NCBI GenBank assembly: GCA_031256715.1 | Contig: JAIRQA010000143.1 | Location: 1-34,069, forward strand | Length of the DNA stretch: 34,069 nucleotides | Origin: Coriobacteriales bacterium | GTDB taxonomy: Bacteria > Actinomycetota > Coriobacteriia > Coriobacteriales > UBA8131 | Reading direction: 5' to 3' | Shown: one piece after another, positions 1 through 8,819 of the stretch | How the letters are laid out: each line of letters begins with the position of its first letter | Position numbering within the stretch: position 1 is the first letter of the stretch | Translations under genes and position numbers: made by a program | The notes under the pieces: model-generated | What the model was told of the DNA's origin: nothing | The model's database searches: none | The model's input: only the letters and a program-made list of their open reading frames with translations

Positions 1-732
1 CCCTCTATTCCCGTGCTGCATTTTTCCTTGGACTCTATCAATGAACTTTTCGCTCGTTTTGTAGAGTGGGAATACGCAACTGCCATGCTTGGCATTTTAC
101 TTGGCGTAAACCCATTTGATCAACCTGATGTTGAGGATACAAAAAAGCGTGTGCGGCAAATTTTAAACTCAAATTTAGAAACTGTTTCTAATTACAGACA
201 GATTGATTGTGCGCCAACAGACTATGTACGACTTTTACGCATCTCTGATGCGCTTTGGGCATGTAGGGGTATTGCTGCAGATATAGACCTCAGTATAGAC
301 GAAGCCTTGCGTGCCTTGTTAGCAAGTTTACAGCCAAACGATTACTTTAGCATTAACGCCTTTTTGCCATTCAGGGGTTATGGTAGACGAGAAGCGATGG
401 AGCGTATGCGAAATCGTGTAGCTAGTCGCCTTGGCAATGTTGCCTGCTTAGAAATTGGGCCGCGATATCTGCATTCTACAGGACAACTGCACAAGGGTGG
501 ACCAAACAATGGCGTCTATTTGTATCTTTCTGCAGATGAACCTGACGACATTGGTATTCCTGGCGAGAATTTTACGCTTGGAATTTTAGCTGCTACTCAG
601 GCCAGAGGCGACTTTGAGGCTTTGGCGTTTAGAGGGCGTAGAGCTTTACAAGTGCATCTTGCGGGAAACGATTCCGAAACGCTTGCCCGATTCGCCGACA
701 GACTTTGTTTGGCTGTTTCCGCTATTATGTAA
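1..732 (+). CDS. pgi: Glucose-6-phosphate isomerase, C-terminal part (Tal-Pgi type), 5' end outside window
   Basis: The reading frame is already open at base 1, so this is the last ~243 residues of a longer protein. It would interconvert glucose-6-phosphate and fructose-6-phosphate in the cytoplasm. Visible motifs are NPFDQPDVEDTK (the PGI 'NPFDQPGVE' region) and, about 160 residues into the fragment, LHSTGQLHKGGPNNG, which takes the place of the 'GTNGQHSFYQLIHQG' active-site segment of classical PGIs and carries the catalytic histidine. The STGQLHKGGP form and the tail (TLGILAATQARGDFEAL..GRRALQVHL) are typical of isomerase domains found in bifunctional transaldolase/phosphoglucose isomerases. 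Whether a transaldolase domain lies upstream cannot be seen. The GTG at base 13 is an internal codon and not a credible start. The stop is followed 24 bases later by the lipoprotein gene on the same strand. Confidence 0.85.
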   Translation, partial: PSIPVLHFSLDSINELFARFVEWEYATAMLGILLGVNPFDQPDVEDTKKRVRQILNSNLETVSNYRQIDCAPTDYVRLLRISDALWACRGIAADIDLSIDEALRALLASLQPNDYFSINAFLPFRGYGRREAMERMRNRVASRLGNVACLEIGPRYLHSTGQLHKGGPNNGVYLYLSADEPDDIGIPGENFTLGILAATQARGDFEALAFRGRRALQVHLAGNDSETLARFADRLCLAVSAIM

Positions 733-756
733 TAAGACAATAGAGAGGAAGCTCCA

Positions 757-2652
757 ATGCAAAAAATGCTCCGAAGCCGTAATAACGCTAAAGCAAATGA
801 TGATTGCTCTAAGCGAAGCTATTTAAAATTATGTAAGTTCACCAAGCACTCATTACTGTCTGTTTTTCTTGCTAGCATACTAGCATTTATGTTTAGCGTG
901 GGCGGTTGTGCTCGACTTTTGTCTGGTGGAAACAATGGACAAAATACAGGCCAAGTTGCAGGACAAGAAACAGAAATGTCAGCTGAAGAGCGTCAATTAA
1001 CTGTTAATAGTGGCAAGGTCTCAAGATTTTTTGATTATCTAAAGGACGATAATGTTGCGCTGATGACTTTCCTAAAGCAGATGCCAAAAGGCGCTGCACT
1101 GCAACGGTACCCAGTTGCGCCAATGCTTCATTTGGGTAGCGATGCAACTTCAGAAGAAATTGCGGCAGAGGTAAAGTTTGTTTACGAGCCGCTATTTGAG
1201 GCTGCTATTGTTGAGAAGGTCAGCTATCTAGAGATTGTCGCCAAGCCAACTGCCGAACAATTTGCTGCAATTGCCAACTTAAAAAACGAGTTAGTTGCTG
1301 CAAGTAAAGCATCTGGGACACAATGGGATTTTAACTATTACTTTATCTGGCCGTTAGCTTACGACATAGACATAGACACTTTTGCAGTTCAGCTTAACAC
1401 TGCGATTGAAGCCTATAACACTTACCCTGAGCAAATTGTCGCAATTGGATTGGAAGAAGAATATCCATTTTTTGAGTCATGGTCTAATGGTGGCGACGCT
1501 ATGCCATTATTAGATGCAAGATCATACGCTTCAAGCTATATTAATGCCATTGTTACAGATACAAGCGCATCAAGCACGACTAACGAAGCAAGTACCAAGG
1601 ATGCTGAAGTTAAATCAAACGCAAGCGCTGCCGCAGACGCAGATACAAGCGCATCAAGCACGACAGACGCGGCGAGCGCCGCAGACGCAGATACAAGCGC
1701 ATCAAGCATGACAGGCGAAGCGAGCGCCGAGGACGCTGAATCCGTCACAGAGGTGGCTGTCTCAAAATTTGTGCGTGTAGGCGGTATCGTTTTTTTGCGC
1801 GAGACATTTTATGAGGAATTGGCAATGATAGCTGTGGCTATAGAGGAATCAAAAAATGAGAATGAGATGCGTCCTTTAAATTTTGTTCAGGCGGGCAAAA
1901 GTAGCAATGGTTTAGAATTTAACAGCGACAACATATCCTATGACGTTGTTGGTTTAAGTGACTTAAGCGGTTCCGCAAGCTTTGGCAGCACAACCGACTC
2001 CAACAGTTCCGCTGGCTACAATGACTTGACCACCCCAAGTGACTCCAACAGTTCTTTAAGCTTTGCCAGCACAACCAACTTTAGCGACTCCACAAACACT
2101 GCAAGCTCTACTAATTCTAACAACTTAGATACTCCTCTTAGCTCATATTACAACTACGAATCGCTTAGTTCATATGAAGCATATCTTAATAGGTATTATA
2201 AATCAAATTTGCAGACTATTGATATCTTAGAGCGCAGTCATGTCTTGCGTTTAAATGGCATAGAAAACCTTATGCAAGAACAGGATGTTTGGGGTCTTTT
2301 CGCTAAGCTAAAAAAAGATGACATTTTAGTTATGGTAGACATGTCTACAGATGGTGGAAGTGATATCTATGCAGAACAGAACCCCTTTTTCCTCTTGCAA
2401 ACCGGCGGTGTTCCCATTGCATTTTCCGGTGGCGATGGTAGAAGCGGTAATTTGTCTTTAGATGGTTTTTTGTTGGCAGCACAAAACCCAAACATTGGCT
2501 ATAAAGAGCTAAAAGAGTTCGCCTACACCAGCATTAAGCACACATTGCATGCTCAGGAGGAAAAAGATAAGCTAGTGTCTAACCTAGATGCGGCTTTTGC
2601 AGAATTCGAAAAATCAATTGCTGCGTGGGCAGATGAGGCAAACTGGAAGTGA
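757..2652 (+). CDS. Adenosine-deaminase/ADGF-like lipoprotein without metal ligands, repeat-containing
   Basis: This encodes 631 residues with a start supported by an AGAGAGGAAG ribosome site. Residues ~31-50 form a hydrophobic signal segment ending in a lipobox-like V-G-G-Cys51, so a surface lipoprotein is expected. The mature part follows the order of adenosine-deaminase-related growth factor (ADGF) proteins: FLKQMPKGAAL (104-114; family MPKG.DLHxHLSG), SYDVVGLSDLSG (family VVGfDLvG.E), NLQTIDILERSHVLRLNG (family NL.DAi.L...RIGHG), PFFLLQTGGVPIAFSGGDGR (family PF..yr.aGVPValSTDDeG) and YKELKEFAYTSIKHTL. Every metal or catalytic residue of that pattern is replaced: HxH is missing, RIGHG is RLNG and STDD is SGGD. 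Residues ~268-330 and ~405-450 are Ser/Thr/Ala/Asp-rich insertions; the first is built from three copies of a 19-base repeat. It is therefore probably a non-catalytic binding protein; the ligand is unknown. Its stop overlaps the next start by four bases. Confidence 0.75.
   Translation: MQKMLRSRNNAKANDDCSKRSYLKLCKFTKHSLLSVFLASILAFMFSVGGCARLLSGGNNGQNTGQVAGQETEMSAEERQLTVNSGKVSRFFDYLKDDNVALMTFLKQMPKGAALQRYPVAPMLHLGSDATSEEIAAEVKFVYEPLFEAAIVEKVSYLEIVAKPTAEQFAAIANLKNELVAASKASGTQWDFNYYFIWPLAYDIDIDTFAVQLNTAIEAYNTYPEQIVAIGLEEEYPFFESWSNGGDAMPLLDARSYASSYINAIVTDTSASSTTNEASTKDAEVKSNASAAADADTSASSTTDAASAADADTSASSMTGEASAEDAESVTEVAVSKFVRVGGIVFLRETFYEELAMIAVAIEESKNENEMRPLNFVQAGKSSNGLEFNSDNISYDVVGLSDLSGSASFGSTTDSNSSAGYNDLTTPSDSNSSLSFASTTNFSDSTNTASSTNSNNLDTPLSSYYNYESLSSYEAYLNRYYKSNLQTIDILERSHVLRLNGIENLMQEQDVWGLFAKLKKDDILVMVDMSTDGGSDIYAEQNPFFLLQTGGVPIAFSGGDGRSGNLSLDGFLLAAQNPNIGYKELKEFAYTSIKHTLHAQEEKDKLVSNLDAAFAEFEKSIAAWADEANWK
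1558..1708 (+). repeat. Three dispersed copies of a 19-bp in-frame repeat in the lipoprotein gene
   Basis: The 19-mer GATACAAGCGCATCAAGCA occurs at 1558-1576, 1642-1660 and 1690-1708, all in the same reading frame (D-T-S-A-S-S). The flanking GCAGACGCA is also repeated before copies 2 and 3. It encodes a DTSASS..T(D/N)xAS linker that separates two blocks of the deaminase-like fold. Confidence 0.9.
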
Positions 2653-3911
2653 GCATTAAGATGACTAATTCTCTGAATGACAATGAATTAGCTAGCATGC
2701 TAGCAAAATATGCTAATCTTATAATTCGTTCCGGATGCAATATTTTGCCTGGTCAGGAACTTTATCTTAGTGCATCTACAGATAGTGTCATGTTGGCACG
2801 CGCCTGCACAAAGGCGGCTTATGAGGCGGGTGCTGGGCATGTTACCGTTAATTTTAGCGACGAGAGTATATCGCGCATGCACTATGACAATTGTGCATTA
2901 GAAGTTTTTCAGACAATTGCAGAGTGGCAAGCTTTACGCTCTAATTCTATGGCAAGGATGGGTGCGGCAATTTTAAGTATCACCTCTGAGGATCCTTTGG
3001 CCATGGAAGGTATAGACCCTGCTAAGCCTATGGCAAGCGCCAAAGCCGCTCACGTTGCTTGTAAAGAGTTTTATGATGCCTTAGATTTAGGAAGAAACGT
3101 TTGGTGCATTGTTGCTGGCGCATCAGATGCCTGGGCAAGTCGAGTTTTTCCTGACTTAAGCGCAAGCGAGGCAACAAATAGGCTCTGGCAGGCAATTTTT
3201 ACCGCCACACGCGTTATTGCCGATGACCCTATAGCAGCTTGGGAGGCACACCGCAAGGCATTTGACGAACGCAAACGCTGGTTAAATTCGCTGCACTTTG
3301 ATTCATTGCGCTATACAAACTCGCTGGGTACAAACCTAGAAGTTGGTCTTAATCCCACTGGCATCTGGAATGGCGGTGGCGATACAACCGTAGACGGCCG
3401 CGAGTTTTTTCCTAATATGCCTACAGAAGAGATTTTTACGACACCAGATTTTAGACGCGCAAATGGCATTGTTTATAGCGCTCTACCTCTAATACACAAT
3501 GGCAATCGCATAGAAGATTTCTGGTTACGCTTTAAGGAAGGTCGCGTGGTAGAATGCGAGGCAAAATGTGGCGAGGAAATGCTTCGGGCTCTACTGGAAG
3601 TAGATGATGGTTCTAGTCGCTTGGGAGAGGTTGCGTTGGTGCCCTTTGATTCTCCCATACGTAATGCCGGTATTTTATTTTATAATACGCTTTTTGACGA
3701 GAACGCCTCATGCCATCTGGCAATAGGCAAGGGTTTCCCAGACTGTGTGAGCGGCGGGCAAGAAATGGATGACAGTGCCTTAAGATCTGCTGGCGTAAAT
3801 GAAAGCGCTATTCATGTAGACTTTATGATTGGCAATGAGGACCTTTGCGTTACGGGAATCTTAGCCGATGGCACAGAGATAGCAATATTTAAGAATGGTA
3901 ATTGGGCATGA
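2649..3911 (+). CDS. M29-family metalloaminopeptidase (AmpS/PepS-like)
   Basis: This encodes a 420-residue cytoplasmic aminopeptidase that removes N-terminal residues from peptides with a two-metal centre. Family features are NLEVGLNPTGIWNGGGDTT, the signature FFPNMPTEEIFTTPD with a metal-ligand Glu, VVECEAKCGEE, LGEVALVPFDSPI with a second Glu ligand, NTLFDENASCHLAIGKG with a ligand His, and HVDFMIG with the closing His-x-Asp ligands. Length (about 410 usual) and order match a full M29 enzyme. The frame opens with GTG at 2649, overlapping the lipoprotein TGA, so the two genes are probably translationally coupled. An ATG at 2661 has GGAAG at a good distance and could be the true start. The pairing with the adjacent lipoprotein is not explained by known pathways. 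Confidence 0.88.
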   Translation: MSIKMTNSLNDNELASMLAKYANLIIRSGCNILPGQELYLSASTDSVMLARACTKAAYEAGAGHVTVNFSDESISRMHYDNCALEVFQTIAEWQALRSNSMARMGAAILSITSEDPLAMEGIDPAKPMASAKAAHVACKEFYDALDLGRNVWCIVAGASDAWASRVFPDLSASEATNRLWQAIFTATRVIADDPIAAWEAHRKAFDERKRWLNSLHFDSLRYTNSLGTNLEVGLNPTGIWNGGGDTTVDGREFFPNMPTEEIFTTPDFRRANGIVYSALPLIHNGNRIEDFWLRFKEGRVVECEAKCGEEMLRALLEVDDGSSRLGEVALVPFDSPIRNAGILFYNTLFDENASCHLAIGKGFPDCVSGGQEMDDSALRSAGVNESAIHVDFMIGNEDLCVTGILADGTEIAIFKNGNWA

Positions 3912-3964
3912 GGGAGTCTGCAATTCATGATGCCTTTTTGCGAAAGTATCTATAGAGGAGCTTG

Positions 3965-4270
3965 ATGTACCTTACAGAAAACGATGTGCGTGGCATAGCT
4001 ACGTATGCGCGAATTGGGCTTGCAGATGATGAAGTTAAGGCGATGACCATAGACCTGAACAATATCATCGAAAGCCTGAAACCAATAACAGAGTATGACC
4101 TGACGGGAGTAGAACCAACGTTTCATCCTATTGCCGGATTGGTTAACGTGATGCGAGATGACATTCAAATTGATGGTCTTGCACACAACGATGCCATGCA
4201 AAACGCACCAAGTTCTGCTGATGGGCAATTTCGCATTCCGCCTATCCTTGGCGATGGAGGCGAGGCTTAA
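3965..4270 (+). CDS. gatC: Asp/Glu-tRNA amidotransferase subunit C
   Basis: This is a 101-residue small subunit of GatCAB, which converts misacylated Glu-tRNA(Gln) and/or Asp-tRNA(Asn) to the correct amide. GatC wraps around GatA and supports GatA-GatB contact. The N-terminal helix pair YLTENDVRGIATYARIGLADDEV and the segment LNNIIESLKPITEYDLTGVEPTFHP, followed by a ..MRDD stretch, are the standard GatC pattern. A TTG at 3962 is also in frame, but GAGGAG at 3955-3960 sits only one base from it, so the ATG at 3965 is preferred. gatA follows after two bases, as the first step of a gatC-gatA-gatB operon. Confidence 0.93.
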   Translation: MYLTENDVRGIATYARIGLADDEVKAMTIDLNNIIESLKPITEYDLTGVEPTFHPIAGLVNVMRDDIQIDGLAHNDAMQNAPSSADGQFRIPPILGDGGEA

Positions 4271-4272
4271 TT

Positions 4273-5832
4273 ATGTTGAGAAGTGAATATACGAACCTGT
4301 CAGTCGTTGATATCCGCGAGGGTTTAAATGCCGGAAACTTTAGTGCCAAGGAAATTGCAGATGCTTCATTAAGCTGCATAGATGCCTTGGATGCAGGTGT
4401 GGTTGACGCCTTTTTAAGCACCACACCTATGCTTGCCTATGAGGCGGCAGAGAAGTTAGACACTAACAGTGCTAAAAGCGCTCAAGTGAAAGCAGGAATT
4501 TTGGCTGGTGTACCTATTGCATTTAAGGACAATATGAACCTTATGGGAACACACACCACTTGTGCTTCGAAGATGTTGGCAGATTACATCTCTCCTTATA
4601 CAGCCACCTGTGTTGCAAAGACTCTAGCTGCCGGCGCTATACCTATGGGCAAGTTAAATATGGATGAGTTTGCCTTTGGGTCTTCTACAGAGACCTCGGC
4701 CTTTAAACTAACGCGCAATCCCTGGGATTTAGAGCGCGTTCCTGGTGGCAGTAGTGGCGGCAGTGTTGCCGCTGTAGCAAGCGGCATGGTTACAGTTGCC
4801 TTAGGTTCAGATACCGGTGGCTCAATTCGTCAACCTGCTGCTTTTTGTGGTGTGGTTGGTTTTAAACCAACATATGGAGTCGTCAGTCGCTATGGTGTTG
4901 TCGCTTTTGGCTCTTCACTAGATCAGGTAGGTCCTATTGGTCGTAGCGTTGCCGATGTCGCCATTACTACAGATGCCATTTGCGGTCGCGACCCCCTAGA
5001 TTGCACTTCTCAAGATGTTAATCCGGGCTATTATAATAGTGTGCTAGCAGCACAGCAAAAGGGCATTAAGGGGATGAAGATAGGTGTGGTGCCAGAGTAT
5101 CTAGAGGCACCTGGAATAGAGCGCGAGGTGGTAAAGGCACTTAAAGGCGCCATCGCCAATTTGCAGGAGTTGGGTGCACAAATTGTAGATGTTAGTCTAC
5201 CTAACGCGCAAGCCGCGCTTGCTGCCTATTATGTAATTGGACCTTGTGAGGCTTTTTCTAATCTTAGTCGTTTTGACTCTGTTAGATATGGCAACAAAAA
5301 TGATGTTGTTCAGACGGCAGCTACAGATTTGGGCAGCCGCTACGAGCAGGCTCGTGCGCATGGCTTTGGTCCAGAAGCTATCCGCCGCATAATGTTAGGT
5401 TCCTATTTGCTTTCTAGCGGCGTATATAATACATATTATTACCCTGCTCAACAGGTGCGAACACTCATTACAAAAGACTATCAGCAGGCGTTTGAGCAAG
5501 TTGACGTGATTCTTGCGCCAGTTAGCCCACGAACAGCCTTTAAGTTTGGTGAGGTTGGCGATCCAACATCTATGTATCTGTCAGATATTTTTACTATACC
5601 CATTAACATTGCCGGTAATGGTGGACTTTCGCTTCCGGTTGGCTTAGGCGAAGACAGCGGATTGCCTGTGGCAGTGCAAATTATAGGTCCTCAATTTGGT
5701 GATTATGCTATTATGCGCGCTGCTGCTGCATTAGAGCAATGTTATCCTGACATCAGGCGTATAGCACCGCTGATGGATTCACTTAACGCTTCTGCTAATG
5801 GTCTCAAGTCGCCAGAAAGGGGTGTGGCATGA
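4273..5832 (+). CDS. gatA: Glutamyl/aspartyl-tRNA amidotransferase subunit A
   Basis: This is a 519-residue amidase-signature glutaminase that releases ammonia from glutamine and channels it to GatB. The Lys-cisSer-Ser triad is visible: Lys85 in AFKDN, Ser160 in PGGSSGGS and the nucleophile Ser184 in SDTGGSIRQPA. The spacings of 75 and 24 residues equal those known for S. aureus GatA. The FKPTYGVVSRYGVVAFGSSLDQVGP block is also typical. There are no large insertions, unlike its neighbour gatB. The end overlaps gatB by four bases (ATGA), implying coupled translation of equal subunit amounts. Confidence 0.96.
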   Translation: MLRSEYTNLSVVDIREGLNAGNFSAKEIADASLSCIDALDAGVVDAFLSTTPMLAYEAAEKLDTNSAKSAQVKAGILAGVPIAFKDNMNLMGTHTTCASKMLADYISPYTATCVAKTLAAGAIPMGKLNMDEFAFGSSTETSAFKLTRNPWDLERVPGGSSGGSVAAVASGMVTVALGSDTGGSIRQPAAFCGVVGFKPTYGVVSRYGVVAFGSSLDQVGPIGRSVADVAITTDAICGRDPLDCTSQDVNPGYYNSVLAAQQKGIKGMKIGVVPEYLEAPGIEREVVKALKGAIANLQELGAQIVDVSLPNAQAALAAYYVIGPCEAFSNLSRFDSVRYGNKNDVVQTAATDLGSRYEQARAHGFGPEAIRRIMLGSYLLSSGVYNTYYYPAQQVRTLITKDYQQAFEQVDVILAPVSPRTAFKFGEVGDPTSMYLSDIFTIPINIAGNGGLSLPVGLGEDSGLPVAVQIIGPQFGDYAIMRAAAALEQCYPDIRRIAPLMDSLNASANGLKSPERGVA

Positions 5833-7475
5833 AAGACCTACAAACCGTGCTGCGCGAATGGGAGGCTGTGATAGGGTTAGAGGTTCACACCGAACTTACG
5901 ACATTAAACACAAAGATGTTCTGCTCTTGCAAAATTGAGTTTGGTGCTTTGCCAAACACCCATGTTTGTCCGGTTTGTCTTGGATTACCAGGTGCCTTGC
6001 CCGTACCCAACAAGGCTGCCATTCAAAGCATCGTTTTGGCAGGCCTTGCCACCAATTGCAAGATTCAGAAACGCAGCATGTTTTATCGCAAGAACTACTT
6101 TTATCCCGACATGAGCAAGAATTTTCAGACAACTCAAGGTCCCATTGCGTTTTGCATGGATGGTTGGTTAAGTTTAGATGTTAATGGCAATGCCGCCAAG
6201 GAGCGCGTAGATGTAGTGGCAAATAAGAGCGCAGACTCTAGTTGTCAACAAGGCGGCCAACAAAATTGCCAGCTAGCTGCTGTAGCAACTCAAACTAGCT
6301 TAGGATACAGTACTCACATTGGTATTACTCGTATTCATATGGAAGAAGACGCGGGCAAAATGATTCATGTTGGTGGCACCGATGGGCGCATTACTGGTTC
6401 AGATTATTCTTTGGTAGATTACAATCGTTGCGGCACCCCGCTTATAGAGCTAGTTACAGAGCCTGATTTGCGTACGCCAGAAGAGGCCCGGCTTTTCTTG
6501 CAAAAACTACGCTCTATTTATTTAACGCTGGGTATATCAGACTGTTCTATGGAGGAAGGCTCGCTGCGCTGCGATGGCAATGTCAGCTTGCGTAAAAGAG
6601 GAAGTTCTAAGTTGGGCGTAAAAACCGAGCTAAAGAACATGAATTCCTTTAAGAACTTACACGATGGCTTAGCCTATGAGATTTGTCGACAGGCAGAGGT
6701 CTTAGAAAACGGCGGCACTGTGGCACAGGAAACTCGCCACTGGGAGCCCGCCAACAAACGCACGGTTAGCATGCGCGTAAAAGAAACCGCCGATGATTAT
6801 CGGCTCTTTCCCGAACCGGATCTTGCGCCTTATGATTTAAGTGATGAATTTGTCGAGAAGTGCCGCGCCCGTCTCCCAGAGCTTCCCGATGCCAAAGCCA
6901 AACGCTACTTTGACGACTATGAAGTTGCTGCAAGTGACGCCATGAATCTTGCTGCAGACGTAGAACTTTCGGCATTCTTTGATGACGCCCTTCTCAACAT
7001 AAAGAATAATGAAAAGACCGAGGGGTTAGCAACGCCTTGCCAAGCACTTGCTCAGCCCATTGCCAATATGCTGCTTAATGATGTCGTTGCCTATCTTAAT
7101 AGCAATAATTTATTAATTGGCGATACGCAACTTACAGCAGCGGCGATTTGCGAACTGGCGGAACTTAGAGTGCGCGACGCGATTTCATCTAAGCAGGCAA
7201 AGGAAGTTCTAATGATGCTTGCAAAAGATGGTGGCTCGGCAAATGCGATTGTAAATGAGCTTGGAATTGAGCAGGTAAGTGATGCCAGTGAGCTGGAAAC
7301 AGTGATTGATACAATCTTGGCGCAGTTTCCCGAAAAGGTTGAACAGTATCGTGGCGGCAAGCTTGGTTTGATGGGCTTTTTTGTTGGGCAGGCGATGAAG
7401 GAGACTAAGGGGCAGGGCAATCCTCAGCTTCTGAATAAGATTCTTAGCGAAAAGCTGGATGCAAGCGAGGCATAG
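5829..7475 (+). CDS. gatB: Glutamyl/aspartyl-tRNA amidotransferase subunit B, with low-complexity insertion
   Basis: This is a 548-residue GatB, the tRNA-binding subunit that phosphorylates the misattached Glu/Asp and receives ammonia from GatA. The zinc site is complete (Cys32-x-Cys34 and Cys47-x2-Cys50 in CPVC). Core motifs follow: GITRIHMEEDAGKMIH, SLVDYNRCGTPLIELVTEPD, CDGNVSLR, TELKNMNSFKN and DYRLFPEPDL, with the YqeY-like C-terminal domain at ~400-545. The protein is ~60-70 residues longer than usual. Much of that excess is a stretch at about residues 121-160 (bases ~6189-6308), rich in Ser, Gln, Cys and Ala, lying between the strand DGWLSLDVNG and the motif IGITRIHMEED. The catalytic core appears undamaged, so the insertion is probably a tolerated surface loop. 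Confidence 0.95.
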   Translation: MKDLQTVLREWEAVIGLEVHTELTTLNTKMFCSCKIEFGALPNTHVCPVCLGLPGALPVPNKAAIQSIVLAGLATNCKIQKRSMFYRKNYFYPDMSKNFQTTQGPIAFCMDGWLSLDVNGNAAKERVDVVANKSADSSCQQGGQQNCQLAAVATQTSLGYSTHIGITRIHMEEDAGKMIHVGGTDGRITGSDYSLVDYNRCGTPLIELVTEPDLRTPEEARLFLQKLRSIYLTLGISDCSMEEGSLRCDGNVSLRKRGSSKLGVKTELKNMNSFKNLHDGLAYEICRQAEVLENGGTVAQETRHWEPANKRTVSMRVKETADDYRLFPEPDLAPYDLSDEFVEKCRARLPELPDAKAKRYFDDYEVAASDAMNLAADVELSAFFDDALLNIKNNEKTEGLATPCQALAQPIANMLLNDVVAYLNSNNLLIGDTQLTAAAICELAELRVRDAISSKQAKEVLMMLAKDGGSANAIVNELGIEQVSDASELETVIDTILAQFPEKVEQYRGGKLGLMGFFVGQAMKETKGQGNPQLLNKILSEKLDASEA

Positions 7476-7580
7476 GGAATGGCAGTGATGACCTATTTAA
7501 TTAGACACGAAAGATTAGGTTAAGATGGGGCAGGTAATGAATCTGATGTTTTTAAGTGCAAATGATCCAGGCGGTGTTAG

Positions 7581-8585
7581 GTGAGCATCCTACTTGTTGC
7601 AATCATCTTTTGTGCGGTGGCATTCGAGTTTATAAATGGCTTTCATGACACAGCAAATTCTATAGCCACGACTGTTTATACAAAGGCGCTGCCGGTAGCG
7701 GGTGCAATTGCTCTTGCGGCGAGTATGAACTTTCTTGGAGCGCTAGTTAGCGAGGGTGTCGCTCAGACAGTTTCTAAGGGTCTTGTGAGTGTCGAAGTAG
7801 ACGATTACGTCATTCTCGCTGCTCTAATTGGAGCTATTGTTTGGAACCTTTTTACTTGGTGGCGAGGCATACCATCGTCATCGTCTCACGCGCTAATTGG
7901 AGCTTTGCTTGGCGCAACCATTGCTTATACCATGGGAGTTGATGGCATTATATGGAGCGGAGTACTGCAAAAAGTGGTTATTCCCATGCTCACTTCGCCA
8001 TTTTTAGGCTTCTTCATGGCGTTTTTTGTAATGAAGCTGATCCATAAGATCTTTTCGTCATTTAATCACCGCAAGACTGCGCGGGTCTTTTCTAAGCTGC
8101 AAGTACTTTCTGCGGCGGCTGTGGCTTTTGCTCATGGTACAAATGATGCTCAAAAGACTATGGGCATAATAACCTTGGCACTTGTAACTAGTGGCTTACT
8201 TGCAGATGCCGCAACGATTCCCTTATGGGTGAAGTTGCTTTGCGCGGCGACAATGGCTGCCGGAACATCTGTTGGCGGCTGGCGTATCATGCGAACAATG
8301 GGACATGGTGTAACCAAGCTAGATTCTGTAAGCGGCTTTGCCGCCGAGACGTCATCGGCAACGGTTATTCAGTTAATGACAGCTTTACACGCACCAATTT
8401 CTACAACGCATGCGATTACAACTGCGGTAATGGGCGTGGGCAGTGCGCGCAGACTTAAAGCTGTAAAGTGGAGTAAAGCAAAAGACATAGTGATGACATG
8501 GGTTGTGACATTGCCATCTGCTGTAATACTGGGCGCGCTTTTTGTCTTTATCATTCGCTTTCTGATTCAGACATTTGCTGGTTAA
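7581..8585 (+). CDS. pit: PiT-family inorganic phosphate permease
   Basis: This is a 334-residue integral membrane transporter taking up phosphate with a cation. The N-terminal signature FEFINGFHDTANSIATTVYTKAL and its internal repeat FAHGTNDAQKTMGIITLAL (residues ~180-200) are the two inverted PiT motifs, and IPSSSSHALIGALLGA and APISTTHAITTAVMGVG are the matching pair of TM-loop motifs. About ten hydrophobic segments are apparent. A stop codon lies directly before the GTG start, so no longer start exists; the ribosome site (AGGCGG) is weak. The gene is followed after 234 bases by a DUF47 protein, its usual partner, which makes phosphate (or metal-phosphate) import the likely role. Confidence 0.92.
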   Translation: MSILLVAIIFCAVAFEFINGFHDTANSIATTVYTKALPVAGAIALAASMNFLGALVSEGVAQTVSKGLVSVEVDDYVILAALIGAIVWNLFTWWRGIPSSSSHALIGALLGATIAYTMGVDGIIWSGVLQKVVIPMLTSPFLGFFMAFFVMKLIHKIFSSFNHRKTARVFSKLQVLSAAAVAFAHGTNDAQKTMGIITLALVTSGLLADAATIPLWVKLLCAATMAAGTSVGGWRIMRTMGHGVTKLDSVSGFAAETSSATVIQLMTALHAPISTTHAITTAVMGVGSARRLKAVKWSKAKDIVMTWVVTLPSAVILGALFVFIIRFLIQTFAG

Positions 8586-8588
8586 GTT

Positions 8589-8708
8589 GTTTGGTTAGTT
8601 GTTGTCTGGTTGGTTGTTTGGTTGGTTGTTTGGTAGGTTAGTTGCTTGGTTAGTTGTTTGTTTGGTTGGTTGGTTGTTTGTTTTGTTGCTGTTTGGTTGG
8701 TAGTTTGA
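8589..8708 (+). repeat. Degenerate G/T-only repeat tract between pit and the DUF47 gene
   Basis: About 120 bases are composed almost entirely of T and G on this strand, built from variants of GTTGTTTGGTTG and TTGGTTAG. It shows no convincing reading frame. It starts right after the pit stop codon and is followed (8757-8790) by a short tandem block of 'actaagaagagc'-like 12-base units leading to the next ribosome site. Confidence 0.85.
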
Positions 8709-8819
8709 GTTGCCGCGATTATTAAGAAAAACATTAAGAAATGCGTTGCGAAGGGCACTAAGAAGAGCACTAAGAAGAGCACTAAGATGACCATAAGGAA
8801 TACATTAAGGAGACCGTAA

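Noticed and set aside
7091-7420. 109-codon - strand frame inside gatB
   Set aside because: Shadow of the gatB C-terminal domain; Ser/Ala-rich composition is the complement of the sense codons.
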